From contig JAIQFE010000006.1 of NCBI GenBank assembly GCA_020073445.1, positions 62,001 to 126,000 on the forward strand: a stretch of 64,000 bases of DNA, in the 5' to 3' direction. The stretch comes from Terriglobia bacterium. Its GTDB lineage: Bacteria > Acidobacteriota > Terriglobia > Bryobacterales > Bryobacteraceae. The notes below the pieces were generated by a model, which was not told the origin of the DNA, made no database searches, and was given only the letters and a program-made list of their open reading frames with translations. This document shows, piece after piece, positions 1 through 9,360 of the stretch (position 1 is its first letter; the number at the start of each line of letters is the position of its first letter). A program made the translations under genes and the position numbers.

Positions 1-1656
1 GCTACCGTCGAGTGGCTGGATGACAAGCCCGGCAAGGAGTGGATCGACCGCGTTTTCAAAATCAATCCGACGTACGGCGAAGCCTACTCCGTAGCGGGGC
101 ACTTCTTCGTGATCAATCGCCGCTATGACGAAGGCATCCAGTATTACCGCAAGGCCCTGGAGATCAAGCCGGACCTGTGGGAAGCCCGCGCGGAGCTGGG
201 CGTGAACCTGATGCGTTTCGGCCAGAACGCGGAAGCCCGGCAGAATCTGGAAGCGTGCTTCAACGCCAACTACTCTTCGCCGCTGGTCCGCAATACGCTC
301 AAGTTGCTGGACAGCATCGATAAGAACGTCGAAACCTTCACCACGCCCACGACGGTCCTGAAGCTGGACAAAAAAGAAGGCGCGCTGCTGCGGCCTTACT
401 TCCAGGACGAGCTGGATCGCGCGATGGCGACGTACGAGAAGAAGTACAAGTTCAAGATCACGCAGCCGGTGCAGCTGGAAGTTTATCCCAACCATCCTGA
501 CTTCGAAGTCCGCACCATGGGCTTGCCGGGACTCGGAGCCTTAGGCGTGACCTTCGGCAAGTACGTCGCGATGGATTCGCCCAGCGGGCGTCCGCCGGGG
601 CAGTTCCATTGGGCCAGCACGCTGTGGCACGAATTCAGCCACGTGTACGTGCTCTCCATCACGAATCATCGCGTGCCGCGCTGGTTCACCGAAGGATTGG
701 CGGTGTATGAAGAGACCGCGGCCTCGGGTTCGCCGGACTGGGGGGATCGCCTGGATCCGCCGTCGATCATGGCGATGAAGGACAAGAAGCTGCTGGGCAT
801 CGCCGATCTGGACCGTGGCTTCATTCATCCTACGTATCCGGAGCAAGTGATCGTGTCGTATTTCCAGGGCGGGCAGGTGATCACGTTCATCGCCGAGAAG
901 TGGGGCTACGACAAAGTTCTATCGATGATCCACGCTTTTGGCGACAAGAAGGACACGGTCGAGGTAATCGAGCAGGAACTGAAGCTGAAGCCCGAAGAGT
1001 TCGACGCGCAGTTCTTCCCGTGGATCGAGGCCAAATACAAAAAGCAGATAGACGGTTTCGAGAATTGGCAGAAGGAGATCAAACTGGTCTCGCAGGCTGC
1101 CAAGGAAAAACAGTGGGATGAGGTGATTAAGAAGGGCACGGCCATTCGCGATATCTATCCCGACTTTGTCGAAACCGGGAACGTGTACGAGTTTCTGGCG
1201 CAGGCCTATCTCGCCAAGGAAGACAAGGCCAACGCAATGGCCGCGCTGGAAAAATATTCGAGCGTTGGCGGCCGCAGTCCGGGGGCGTTGAAGCAGCTAT
1301 CGGACATGCAGAGCGAAGCAGGTAAGAAGCGCGAAGCCGCGGCGACGCTGGAGCGGCTGAACCTGATTTATCTGGAAGACGAGGGTGCGCACCAACGGCT
1401 CGGGAAGCTCTACATGGAGCTGAAGAATCCGAACGGTGCGATTCGCGAGTATCAGGCGCAGCTGGCGGCTGGAACGGTCGACGCGGCGGGCGCGCAATTC
1501 GGGCTCGCGCAGGCTTATCAGGCAGCCAACCGGCCGGAAGAAGCGCTGGACGCGGTGTACGCCGCGCTGGAAGTGGCGCCGGGATTCAAGCCGGCCCAAG
1601 CATTGCTGCGGGAATTGAACGCCAAGAAATCGAACACACAGACCAATCCAAAGTGA
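1..1656 (+). CDS. TPR protein with gluzincin (peptidase MA-like) domain, 5' end outside window
   Basis: The reading frame is open from base 1 and already codes for TPR-like helices before the first possible start (GTG at 109), so the gene begins upstream of the window. Two TPR-like units come first, then a metallopeptidase domain with an HEFSH zinc motif at 628-642 and a WFTEGLAVYEE segment whose Glu (codon 691) is the expected third zinc ligand. C-terminal TPR repeats follow (about 1080-1640). This layout matches peptidase MA-like gluzincins fused to TPRs, probably periplasmic, but the signal region is not visible. It lies 30 nt upstream of the moxR-like gene in the same direction. Its substrate is unknown. 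Confidence 0.8.
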   Translation, partial: ATVEWLDDKPGKEWIDRVFKINPTYGEAYSVAGHFFVINRRYDEGIQYYRKALEIKPDLWEARAELGVNLMRFGQNAEARQNLEACFNANYSSPLVRNTLKLLDSIDKNVETFTTPTTVLKLDKKEGALLRPYFQDELDRAMATYEKKYKFKITQPVQLEVYPNHPDFEVRTMGLPGLGALGVTFGKYVAMDSPSGRPPGQFHWASTLWHEFSHVYVLSITNHRVPRWFTEGLAVYEETAASGSPDWGDRLDPPSIMAMKDKKLLGIADLDRGFIHPTYPEQVIVSYFQGGQVITFIAEKWGYDKVLSMIHAFGDKKDTVEVIEQELKLKPEEFDAQFFPWIEAKYKKQIDGFENWQKEIKLVSQAAKEKQWDEVIKKGTAIRDIYPDFVETGNVYEFLAQAYLAKEDKANAMAALEKYSSVGGRSPGALKQLSDMQSEAGKKREAAATLERLNLIYLEDEGAHQRLGKLYMELKNPNGAIREYQAQLAAGTVDAAGAQFGLAQAYQAANRPEEALDAVYAALEVAPGFKPAQALLRELNAKKSNTQTNPK

Positions 1657-1686
1657 TCCGGAAAGTGAAACAATAGACCAACCATA

Positions 1687-2712
1687 ATGTCGACTACTAC
1701 AACTCAAACCCTCGACGCGAGCCAGCTACAAGAGAAGCTCGCACGCTTCCGCCAAGTGCGGGAAGCCATTGTCAAACAGATTCATAACGTCATCATCGGC
1801 CAGGACGAAGTCATCGAGCAGGTGCTGATCGCGCTGTGCGTAGGTGGCCACTGCCTGATCACCGGATTGCCGGGAACCGCCAAGACGCTGCTGGTGCGAA
1901 CCATCGGCCAGATTCTCGGTCTGGAGTTCAAGCGCATCCAGTTCACGCCCGACCTGATGCCGTCCGATATCACGGGAACCGACATTATCGAAGAAGATCC
2001 CACCACTGGACGCCGCACCTGGACGTTCATCCCGGGTCCGATTTTCTCCAACATCCTGCTGGCGGACGAAATCAACCGTACTCCTCCCAAGACCCAATCG
2101 GCGCTGCTCGAAGCGATGCAGGAACTCTCCTGCACGGTGCGCGGCAATCAGTACAAGATCCGCCCGCCGTTCTTCGTGCTGGCCACGCAGAACCCCATCG
2201 AGCTTGAAGGAACTTATCCGCTGCCCGAAGCGCAGCTCGACCGCTTCATCTTCAACGTGCTGCTGGACTACCTTTCGGCCGACCACGAAATGCAGGTACT
2301 GAGCAACACGACCACCACCCACCAAGCGGTGGCCGAGACCGTGACGTCGCCCGAAGAGATCCTTGAATTCCAGAGGCTGGTGCGTATGGTGCCGATCGCC
2401 GAATCGGTAGCCCGCTACGCGGTAAACATCGTGCGTGCGACGCGTGCAACTGATCCGAGCGCGCCCGACTTCGTCAAGAAATACGTCAACTTCGGCGCCA
2501 GCGTGCGCGCCGCTCAGAACCTGGTCTTGACCGCCAAGGCTCGCGCGCTGATGCAGAACCGCGTGAGCGTGAGTTATGAAGATGTCCAGGCGTTGACGCG
2601 GCCCATTCTGCGCCACCGCATTTTGCTCAACTTCCAGGCGGAAAGCGACAAGCTGACGCAGGACGACATCCTGAAGAAGCTGCTGGAGGCCGTACCGCAG
2701 CCGCGGGGGTAG
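1687..2712 (+). CDS. MoxR-family AAA+ ATPase
   Basis: A 341-residue AAA+ ATPase of the MoxR family, whose members act as chaperone-like remodellers often paired with von Willebrand factor A (VWA) proteins. Walker A GLPGTAKT lies near residues 60-67 (Lys66) and Walker B LLADEIN near 124-130 (Asp127, Glu128). The sensor segment LATQNPIELEGTYPLPEAQLDRF is the usual MoxR signature. Length is typical. The following DUF58 and VWA genes are its expected partners, and the close spacing argues for one operon. The start ATG at 1687 has no strong ribosome binding site. Confidence 0.93.
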   Translation: MSTTTTQTLDASQLQEKLARFRQVREAIVKQIHNVIIGQDEVIEQVLIALCVGGHCLITGLPGTAKTLLVRTIGQILGLEFKRIQFTPDLMPSDITGTDIIEEDPTTGRRTWTFIPGPIFSNILLADEINRTPPKTQSALLEAMQELSCTVRGNQYKIRPPFFVLATQNPIELEGTYPLPEAQLDRFIFNVLLDYLSADHEMQVLSNTTTTHQAVAETVTSPEEILEFQRLVRMVPIAESVARYAVNIVRATRATDPSAPDFVKKYVNFGASVRAAQNLVLTAKARALMQNRVSVSYEDVQALTRPILRHRILLNFQAESDKLTQDDILKKLLEAVPQPRG

Positions 2713-2740
2713 TGGACGCAAATTAGCTCTGGAGTCCCCC

Positions 2741-3628
2741 ATGCTGCAGCGTTTCTTAGATCCGTCGGTGCTGGCCGGTATCTCCGGGCTGGACCTGATT
2801 GCGAAGACGGTGGTCGACGGGTTCATCTCCGGACTGCACCGGTCGCCCGATTTCGGCTTCAGCCAGGAATTCGCCGAATACCGGATGTACAACCCGGGCG
2901 ACGACTTGCGCCACGTCGACTGGAACGTGTTCGCGCGCAGCGAGAAGATGTTTCTCAAGCGCTATCGCGGCGAGACCAATTGCCAGGTTTCGGTGCTTCT
3001 GGACGCCAGCCGGTCGATGAAATATGGCTCACGCGGAATGGAAAAGATGGAGTACGCAAAGTTTCTCGCGGCGTCCATCTGCTACCTGGCGCATCTGCAG
3101 CGCGATGCGGCGGGTCTGATCGTATTCGATAGTGAGGTGCGGCAATTCGTGCCTCCGTCGACGCGCCAGGGCCAGATCATGCGATTGCTGCACGGCATCG
3201 ACTCGGCGCAAACCGGCGCGGAGACCGTGCTCGAAAAACCCTTCGCGCATCTGGTGGACTATCTGCGTCGGCGGGGCGTGGTGGTCGCGATTTCCGATTT
3301 CTGGGAAGAGCCGGAAACGGTGATCAAGACGGTGGGTCCGCTTCGCTCGCGCGGCAACGAGCTGATCCTGTTTCATGTGCTGGATCCGCAGGAGATCCAT
3401 CCCAAGCTCAAGGGGCCGATGCTGCTTGAGGATCTCGAGACCGGGGCGAAGATGGAAGTTTCGCCGGACTACGCGAACCGCGAGTACAAGGGCAAGATGA
3501 GCGCGCATCTGGAGGACATCAAGAGCCGCGCGGCCGGTGCGAACATCGATTACTTCCTGGTCGATACCAGCCGTCCCCTGGATGAAGCGCTGCGGCAGTA
3601 TCTGGCGATTCGGGCGGGGAGGTTGTAA
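2741..3628 (+). CDS. DUF58 domain protein (VWA-like)
   Basis: A 295-residue cytoplasmic protein of the DUF58 family. The segment EYRMYNPGDDLRHVDWNVFAR (about residues 46-66) is the family hallmark. A DASRS metal-adhesion (MIDAS) type motif begins at Asp88, so it folds like a VWA domain. DUF58 proteins occur next to MoxR ATPases and are thought to be their partners. No membrane segment is visible. It lies 28 nt after the MoxR gene, and its stop directly abuts the next start (TAA then ATG at 3629), which suggests translational coupling. Confidence 0.9.
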   Translation: MLQRFLDPSVLAGISGLDLIAKTVVDGFISGLHRSPDFGFSQEFAEYRMYNPGDDLRHVDWNVFARSEKMFLKRYRGETNCQVSVLLDASRSMKYGSRGMEKMEYAKFLAASICYLAHLQRDAAGLIVFDSEVRQFVPPSTRQGQIMRLLHGIDSAQTGAETVLEKPFAHLVDYLRRRGVVVAISDFWEEPETVIKTVGPLRSRGNELILFHVLDPQEIHPKLKGPMLLEDLETGAKMEVSPDYANREYKGKMSAHLEDIKSRAAGANIDYFLVDTSRPLDEALRQYLAIRAGRL

Positions 3629-5680
3629 ATGGGTTTCTTAAATCCCTGGTTCCTCGGTGGTCTGTTCGCGGTGGGCTTGCCGGTCTGGCTGCATCTGCTC
3701 AAGCGGCACAAAACCGATCCGACGCCGTTCCCGTCGCTGATGTTTTTCGAACACCGCGAGCAGAGTTCGGTGCAGCATCGCCAGCTGGACTATATCCTGC
3801 TGTTCATCTTGCGGATGCTGATGCTGATTCTGCTGGCGCTACTGTTCGCCGGCCCGTACATCAACAGACTGACGCCCAAAGGCCGGGGCGACAAGCTGGT
3901 GGTCGTGGCCGTGGATCGATCCTTTAGCATGCGCACGAAAGAGGGCACGTCCACGCGCCTGGATGACGCGAAGGCCGAAGCGATGAACGTGCTATCGAAG
4001 CTCGGGCCGGGGCAAAAGGCGCAGGTGGTCGCGCTGGCCGATACGCTGCAGGCGATGACGCAGCAGACGGCCGACCCTGGGGAACTGCGCGGCGCGATCC
4101 AGGCGATCAAGGAAAGCGACGCGCGCGCGTCGTACGGTGAACTCGCGCGGTACTTGCGGACGCTCAGCGAGAGCACCAAGACGCCGCTCGACGTCCATCT
4201 CATCAGCGATCTGCAGAAATCGGGCATGCCGCCCGGCTTCACGGACGTGCGCCTGGATCAGGACACCGACATCACGTTTCATACGATCGGCAAGGTGCAG
4301 CCGAACTGGGCTGTCGAAACCGTGATCGCGCCGCAGCACGTGTACGATCCTAAGCGGGCTCGCATCAGCGCGACCGTCACGGGGTTCTCGGCGCCGGCCG
4401 CCACGCGTACGGTGACGCTGCTGATGAACGGCAAGACGATCCAGTCCAAGAGCATCAACGTGCCGGAGAACGGGCGCGGATCGGCCGAATTCGCGGGACT
4501 CGATCAGGCGTCGTACGGATTCAATCGCTGCGAGATCCGGATCGATTCGGGGGACGGATTGCCGGCCGACGACCGCTACGCGTTTTCGGTGGAGCGGACC
4601 GATCCCAAGAAAGTATTGTTTGTGGATGACGGACTGCATCCTCAGGCGCAGGAGTTTTTCCGCGCGGCGTTGAACGCGACCCCGGATTCGGCGTTCCAAC
4701 TGGAACCGCTCCGGCCGGACGTGGCGGCCAATTCGGATTTGTCGAAATACGCCGTGGTCGTGCTGAACGATCTCGGATCGATGCCCTCCGGGCTGGAGCA
4801 GTCGCTGCAAAAGTACGTGTCTAGCGGAGGCTCGCTGTTCGAAGCCATCGGACCGGCTTCGGCGGTGGCGTTCCCGCGTGTGCCGGTTCTGGACGAATTG
4901 ATCGATGGCACGAGCTACGCCAGCCGCGAAGGCGAGCGGTTCTTTTCGGTTTCCGATCTCGACACCGGTCACGACGTGATGAAGAGCGTCGAGCGTTTCG
5001 ATGGCGTCAAGATTTACCTGGCCACGAATGTCGGTGCCAAGAACTCGCAGGTGCTGGCGAAGTTGAGCAACGGAAAGCCCCTGGTTTTGGAACGCAAGGT
5101 CGGGGAAGGGAAAGTGCTGGCGTTTACGTCGGATTTCGGCGCCGCCAACAATGACATGCCGCGGCATTACGCCTGGGTTCCCTTCGTACAGAAGTCTGTA
5201 GCCTATTTGGGCGGCGCGGGCAGCGGCGAGCAGCCTACTAACCTTTCGGTCGGCGAGTACGTCGAATTGAGGACGGGGAACGAGAAGGGCGCGCAGGCCG
5301 AAGTTCAGGATCCCGATGGCCAGCGGGTGCTCTCGCTCGAGGAAGCGGCGCAGGCTCGTAATTTTGCGCTAACGCGGGAAGGATTCTACGAAGTGCGGAC
5401 TGCGGGCGGAAAACGAAGCCTGATCGCGGCGCACGCCAATCGTAAGGAGTCCGATCTGGCTGTGATCCCGCAGGAAACACTGGATCTTTGGAAGGCCACC
5501 GGATCCAGCGGACCAGTCAACGCATCCGGGCAGGGAACAGGCGGCGAAGGGAATACCACCCCCTGGAGCCTTTCTCCCTACATTTTGTTGCTATTGTTAG
5601 GTATAGCGCTGGCGGAGTCGGTAGTTGCGGACCGCTATTTGCGGCCGCAGGCTCAGCCTCAGGAGACCAAAGCGGCATGA
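3629..5680 (+). CDS. BatA/VWA-domain membrane protein
   Basis: A 683-residue membrane protein. The N-terminus (GFLNPWFLGGLFAVGLPVWLHLLKRH) is the BatA-type N-terminal domain, followed by a second transmembrane segment near residues 55-75. A VWA domain then carries a DRSFS MIDAS motif at Asp96. A long periplasmic part follows with a class-I glutamine-amidotransferase-like fold region (LFVDDGLHPQAQEFFRAAL), as in related Bat-like proteins. A C-terminal membrane helix (PYILLLLLGIALAESVVA) lies near 655-672. It overlaps the next gene by four bases (ATGA at 5677-5680). With MoxR and DUF58 it probably forms an envelope stress or assembly module; that role is inferred. Confidence 0.85.
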   Translation: MGFLNPWFLGGLFAVGLPVWLHLLKRHKTDPTPFPSLMFFEHREQSSVQHRQLDYILLFILRMLMLILLALLFAGPYINRLTPKGRGDKLVVVAVDRSFSMRTKEGTSTRLDDAKAEAMNVLSKLGPGQKAQVVALADTLQAMTQQTADPGELRGAIQAIKESDARASYGELARYLRTLSESTKTPLDVHLISDLQKSGMPPGFTDVRLDQDTDITFHTIGKVQPNWAVETVIAPQHVYDPKRARISATVTGFSAPAATRTVTLLMNGKTIQSKSINVPENGRGSAEFAGLDQASYGFNRCEIRIDSGDGLPADDRYAFSVERTDPKKVLFVDDGLHPQAQEFFRAALNATPDSAFQLEPLRPDVAANSDLSKYAVVVLNDLGSMPSGLEQSLQKYVSSGGSLFEAIGPASAVAFPRVPVLDELIDGTSYASREGERFFSVSDLDTGHDVMKSVERFDGVKIYLATNVGAKNSQVLAKLSNGKPLVLERKVGEGKVLAFTSDFGAANNDMPRHYAWVPFVQKSVAYLGGAGSGEQPTNLSVGEYVELRTGNEKGAQAEVQDPDGQRVLSLEEAAQARNFALTREGFYEVRTAGGKRSLIAAHANRKESDLAVIPQETLDLWKATGSSGPVNASGQGTGGEGNTTPWSLSPYILLLLLGIALAESVVADRYLRPQAQPQETKAA

Positions 5681-8600
5681 ACACGCGCGAACAACTCAAC
5701 CAATACCTGCGAGGCCTTGAATCGCGCCTCAGAATGCAAGTGGTTTCGAAGGGGATCGCTGTTGCCCTGGGTGTCGCACTCGGCGCAACGGTGGCGCTGG
5801 TCTTGATAGCCAACGCGTTCGCCTTCTCCACCACCAGTCTGGTGATCGCGCGCATCACGCTGTTCCTCTCGCTGGCTTTTGCCCTGGGTCTCGCGCTGGT
5901 GATGCCGCTGATCAAGCTGAACCAGAGGCGCGCGGCGGGCCGTGCGGAATCCGTAAATCCGGGTTTCCAAGAACGCCTGGTGACATACGTAGAGCGCCGC
6001 GATGACGGATCGGATCCGTTCATCGACATCCTGGCAGCCGACACGCTGCAACATGCGCGGCAAGCGTCGGCGTCGCGAGTCGTGAGTCCGAAGTCGCTGT
6101 TTGCATTTGCTACGTCCGCCGGTGCAGCCGGAGCCGTGCTGTTGTGGCTGATCCTGGCCGGTCCCGGATTCCTCGGATACGGCGCATCCATGCTGTGGGC
6201 GGGTCCGCCGAAGGATCCGAGCCTGGTGGGTGGATTCTACCGGATCACGGTCGACCCCGGCGACAAGCTGGTGCGCCGCCGTTCCGATATGGCGATTCGC
6301 GCGACGCTGGTCGGCTTCCAGGCGCCGGAAGTCCGCCTGATGGCTCGCTACAAGAGCTCGGCGAAGTGGGAACAGGCGACCATGCTGCCGCGCGCCAGCG
6401 ATTCGTCTTACGAGTATCTGTTCGCGGCCGTGCCCGAACCCGTGGAATATTACGTGGAAGCGTCGGGCGTGAAGTCGAAAACCTACAAGCTGGACGTGAT
6501 CGATCTGGCGGGCGTCAAGAACATCAAGGTCACGTATCACTTTCCGTCGTGGCTCGGCAAGAAGGACGACGTCGAGAACCCCGGCGGCGATCTGCGCGCC
6601 GTGGTGAAGACGGTCGCCGAGCTGGAAATCGAAACTGACCGCCCGCTGAAGAACGGGATCATCGAGCTGAACGACGGGACCAAGATCGACCTGGAAGCCA
6701 AGCAGGGCAATATCCTGATGGCCAAGGTGCCGATCGAGAAGGACGGCGCGTATCACGTTGCTGCCATCGAAGGCGGAGAGAATGTCCGCATCACGCAGGA
6801 CTACTTCATCGAAGCCAAGGTGGACGAAGCGCCTTCGGTGAAGATCACGCATCCCGGCGCGGACGCGAAGGTCAGTCCGATTGAGGAAGTCACCGTGACC
6901 GTCACGGGCTCCGACGATTTCGCGCTCCAGTCCATGGAGCTGCATTATTCGGTGAACGGCCAAGCGGAGAAAGTGGTTCCGCTGCTGAACGCCAAGGGAT
7001 CGCCGACAGCCGAAGGCAAGGTGGTTCTCAGCCTCGAAGATTTCAAGCTGGTTCCCGGCGATGTGGTGTCGATGTACGCGACGGCCAGCGACGCTCGTAC
7101 CAAGACTGTCGGCGACATTACGTTTATCGAAGCGCAGCCTTATGAGCGCAACTTCTCGCAATCGCAGCAGGGCGGCGGAGGAGGAGGCGGTGGCGGTGGC
7201 GGGCAGCAGAACGATCCCAGCCAGATCACCCAGCGCGAGAAGGAAATTATCGCGGCGACGCATAACTTCAATCGCGGCGGCAAGGACGCTCAGGCTAACG
7301 CCGAGAACGCCCAGTATCTGTCCGAAGTGCAGGCCAAGCTGAAGGAGCAGGCCGAATCGATGGCCAAGCGCACCACGGCCCGCGAGCTTTCGACGGAGAA
7401 TCAGGATTTCCAAAGCTTCACCAAGGAAATGGAAGCGGCCGCGGCGGAAATGACTCCGGCAGCCGACAAACTGAAAGCCCAGAAGTGGTCGGATGCGCTG
7501 GAGCCCGAGAATAAGGCGCTGCAGCATCTGTCGCGCGCCATGGCGACGTTCCGCGATATTCAGGTAGCTCGCGGCCAGCAGGGCGGCGGTGGCGGAGGCG
7601 GCGGACAGGATGCCGGCCGCGATCTGGCGAACCTATTCGACCTGGAGCTCGATACCGAAAAGAATCAGTACGAATCGCAGCAGTCTGCCTCGGGCGGCGA
7701 CAAACAGCAACAGCAGATCGACGAAGCGATGCAGAAGTTGGAGCAACTGGCTCGGCGGCAGCAACAGCTCGCGCAGCAGGGCCAGAACAAGCAGCAGGCC
7801 AGCGTCGATCGCCGTTGGGAGCAGGAACAGCTCCGTCGCGAGGCGGAAGAGTTGCGCAAGCAGCTGCAGCAGATGCAGCAACAGCAGGGGCAGCAAGGAC
7901 AACTGAGCCGCAATGGTCAGCAGTCGTCGCAAGGCAGCCAATCCCAATCCCAGGGCCAGAGCAAGGGCGGCCAGCAGAGCGCTTCAAGCCGTCAGCAGCA
8001 GCAACAAACCCAGGCGATGATGGATCGTCTGCAGCAGGCGCAAGACGACATGCGTGCATCGCAGCAGGCGCAGCAGAAGGGCGACCAGGCCGGTGCCGAT
8101 GCGGCAGCGCGCCGGGCTGCCGAGCGGATGCAAGAAGCTCGCGACATGGCGGATCGCATGAAGCGCCAGGATACGGCCGGCCAGTTGGGCGATCTTCAGG
8201 AGCGCGCCGACCACCTCGCCGAGCGGCAGAAGGAAGTGGAGAATCAGCTGCGGCAATCGTATGCAGGCAATTCCAAGGACGGCAAGGGTGGCAACGGCCT
8301 GAACCGGCAGCAAGCCGATGCGGTCGCATCCCAGCTGGACAAGAATCTGGAAGATCTGAAGAAGCTGGAGCAGGATATCCAGCGCTCGGCGCGCGATCTG
8401 CGGTCCACGCAGCCGGATGCTTCGACGCGTCTGCGGGACGGCGTCGGCGAGATCCAGCAGAATGACGTGGAGCGGCGCATGCAGTATTCGTCCGAATACA
8501 TTCGGAATGGCCGCGGCGATCAAGTGAACCAATCGGGATGGCTGCCTCCGGTGAATCGCGCGATGGATACCATGCGCGAAGGCATTCGGCAGGCGCAGCA

Positions 8601-9333
8601 GGCCTTGAGCGACGGGACCAAGCAAGGCGCGGGAAAGAATGAGCGGGATCAGCAATTGGCTCAGGTGGAAAGCCTGCGCCGGCAGATCGAACAGTTCGCG
8701 CGCGGGCAGCAGCCCGGCCAGCAAAACGGCCAACAGCAAGGTAATCAGCAGGGCGATGGCAAGCAGGGCGGACAGCAGCCCGGCCAAGCCCAGGGTAAGG
8801 GTCAACAACCCGGACAAGGGCAGGGCCAGGGCGGCCAACAGCCTGGGCAGCAGCCCGGACAAGGCCAAGGCCAGGGCGGCGGGAATCAGAATGGCGGCAA
8901 CCAGTTCGGCGGCGGCGCCCGCGGCGGCGCGTATATCGGCGGCCAGTTTGGACGCTGGAATCCGCAGGGCTACTACGATATGCCGGACGGCCGGCGCGTC
9001 GATCCCAGCCAGGTGGTTCGCGACTACGCGCGCGATCTGAACGACCTGCGCCAGCGCTTCAAGGACGATCCGGAAATGTCCAAGCAGATCGCGGACGTCG
9101 AACGCGCGCTGACGCAAGCCAACGTCGGTGATACTTCGGGCCCCACGCTCCAGGATCGGCTGAGCCGGACGGTGCTTCCGCAGCTCGAGACGCTCGAAGT
9201 GCAGATGCGTCAGAAGCTCGGCGAGGAGACCGGCGGCCAGGTTCGCAGCGCCGGATCGGAACGGATGCCGGACGGCTTCCGCGAAGCGGTTTCGGAATAC
9301 TTCCGCCAGCTCGGCAGCGGCAAGAAGCAATAG
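5677..9333 (+). CDS. Giant Gln/Gly-rich coiled-coil membrane protein (DUF4175-like)
   Basis: ATG at 5677 overlaps the upstream stop (ATGA) and begins MNTREQLNQYLRGLESRL; the frame is open further upstream but that part overlaps the VWA gene. The product is 1218 residues. Three N-terminal membrane helices lie within about residues 25-175. A large periplasmic part with Ig-like segments (about 180-490) follows. A poly-Gly run is encoded at 7171-7203, after which the protein is dominated by Gln-rich, low-complexity coiled coil to about residue 1080. The last 130 residues are ordinary sequence. This architecture resembles DUF4175-type proteins that follow MoxR/DUF58/VWA genes in several Gram-negative phyla. 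Function is unknown. Its last 31 bases are partly duplicated at 10191-10221. Confidence 0.82.
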   Translation: MNTREQLNQYLRGLESRLRMQVVSKGIAVALGVALGATVALVLIANAFAFSTTSLVIARITLFLSLAFALGLALVMPLIKLNQRRAAGRAESVNPGFQERLVTYVERRDDGSDPFIDILAADTLQHARQASASRVVSPKSLFAFATSAGAAGAVLLWLILAGPGFLGYGASMLWAGPPKDPSLVGGFYRITVDPGDKLVRRRSDMAIRATLVGFQAPEVRLMARYKSSAKWEQATMLPRASDSSYEYLFAAVPEPVEYYVEASGVKSKTYKLDVIDLAGVKNIKVTYHFPSWLGKKDDVENPGGDLRAVVKTVAELEIETDRPLKNGIIELNDGTKIDLEAKQGNILMAKVPIEKDGAYHVAAIEGGENVRITQDYFIEAKVDEAPSVKITHPGADAKVSPIEEVTVTVTGSDDFALQSMELHYSVNGQAEKVVPLLNAKGSPTAEGKVVLSLEDFKLVPGDVVSMYATASDARTKTVGDITFIEAQPYERNFSQSQQGGGGGGGGGGGQQNDPSQITQREKEIIAATHNFNRGGKDAQANAENAQYLSEVQAKLKEQAESMAKRTTARELSTENQDFQSFTKEMEAAAAEMTPAADKLKAQKWSDALEPENKALQHLSRAMATFRDIQVARGQQGGGGGGGGQDAGRDLANLFDLELDTEKNQYESQQSASGGDKQQQQIDEAMQKLEQLARRQQQLAQQGQNKQQASVDRRWEQEQLRREAEELRKQLQQMQQQQGQQGQLSRNGQQSSQGSQSQSQGQSKGGQQSASSRQQQQQTQAMMDRLQQAQDDMRASQQAQQKGDQAGADAAARRAAERMQEARDMADRMKRQDTAGQLGDLQERADHLAERQKEVENQLRQSYAGNSKDGKGGNGLNRQQADAVASQLDKNLEDLKKLEQDIQRSARDLRSTQPDASTRLRDGVGEIQQNDVERRMQYSSEYIRNGRGDQVNQSGWLPPVNRAMDTMREGIRQAQQALSDGTKQGAGKNERDQQLAQVESLRRQIEQFARGQQPGQQNGQQQGNQQGDGKQGGQQPGQAQGKGQQPGQGQGQGGQQPGQQPGQGQGQGGGNQNGGNQFGGGARGGAYIGGQFGRWNPQGYYDMPDGRRVDPSQVVRDYARDLNDLRQRFKDDPEMSKQIADVERALTQANVGDTSGPTLQDRLSRTVLPQLETLEVQMRQKLGEETGGQVRSAGSERMPDGFREAVSEYFRQLGSGKKQ
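9283..9313 (+). repeat. Direct repeat copy 1 (3' end of the Gln-rich gene)
   Basis: Bases 9283-9313 match 10191-10221 at 30 of 31 positions, with the first 26 identical. This copy is functional coding sequence for residues EAVSEYFRQL near the C-terminus of the Gln-rich protein. Confidence 0.9.
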
Positions 9334-9360
9334 GATTGCTGCGGGGAATCATCCTCGCAT

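Noticed and set aside
3992-5167. Minus-strand open frame of about 390 codons opposite the BatA-like gene
   Set aside because: Composition is that of antisense translation in a GC-rich genome, and no start signal or domain is visible.
7984-9330. Long minus-strand open frame of about 448 codons opposite the Gln-rich gene
   Set aside because: It mirrors a GC-rich, CAG-rich coding strand; the product is Leu/Ala-rich with no domain, and the plus-strand gene is well supported.
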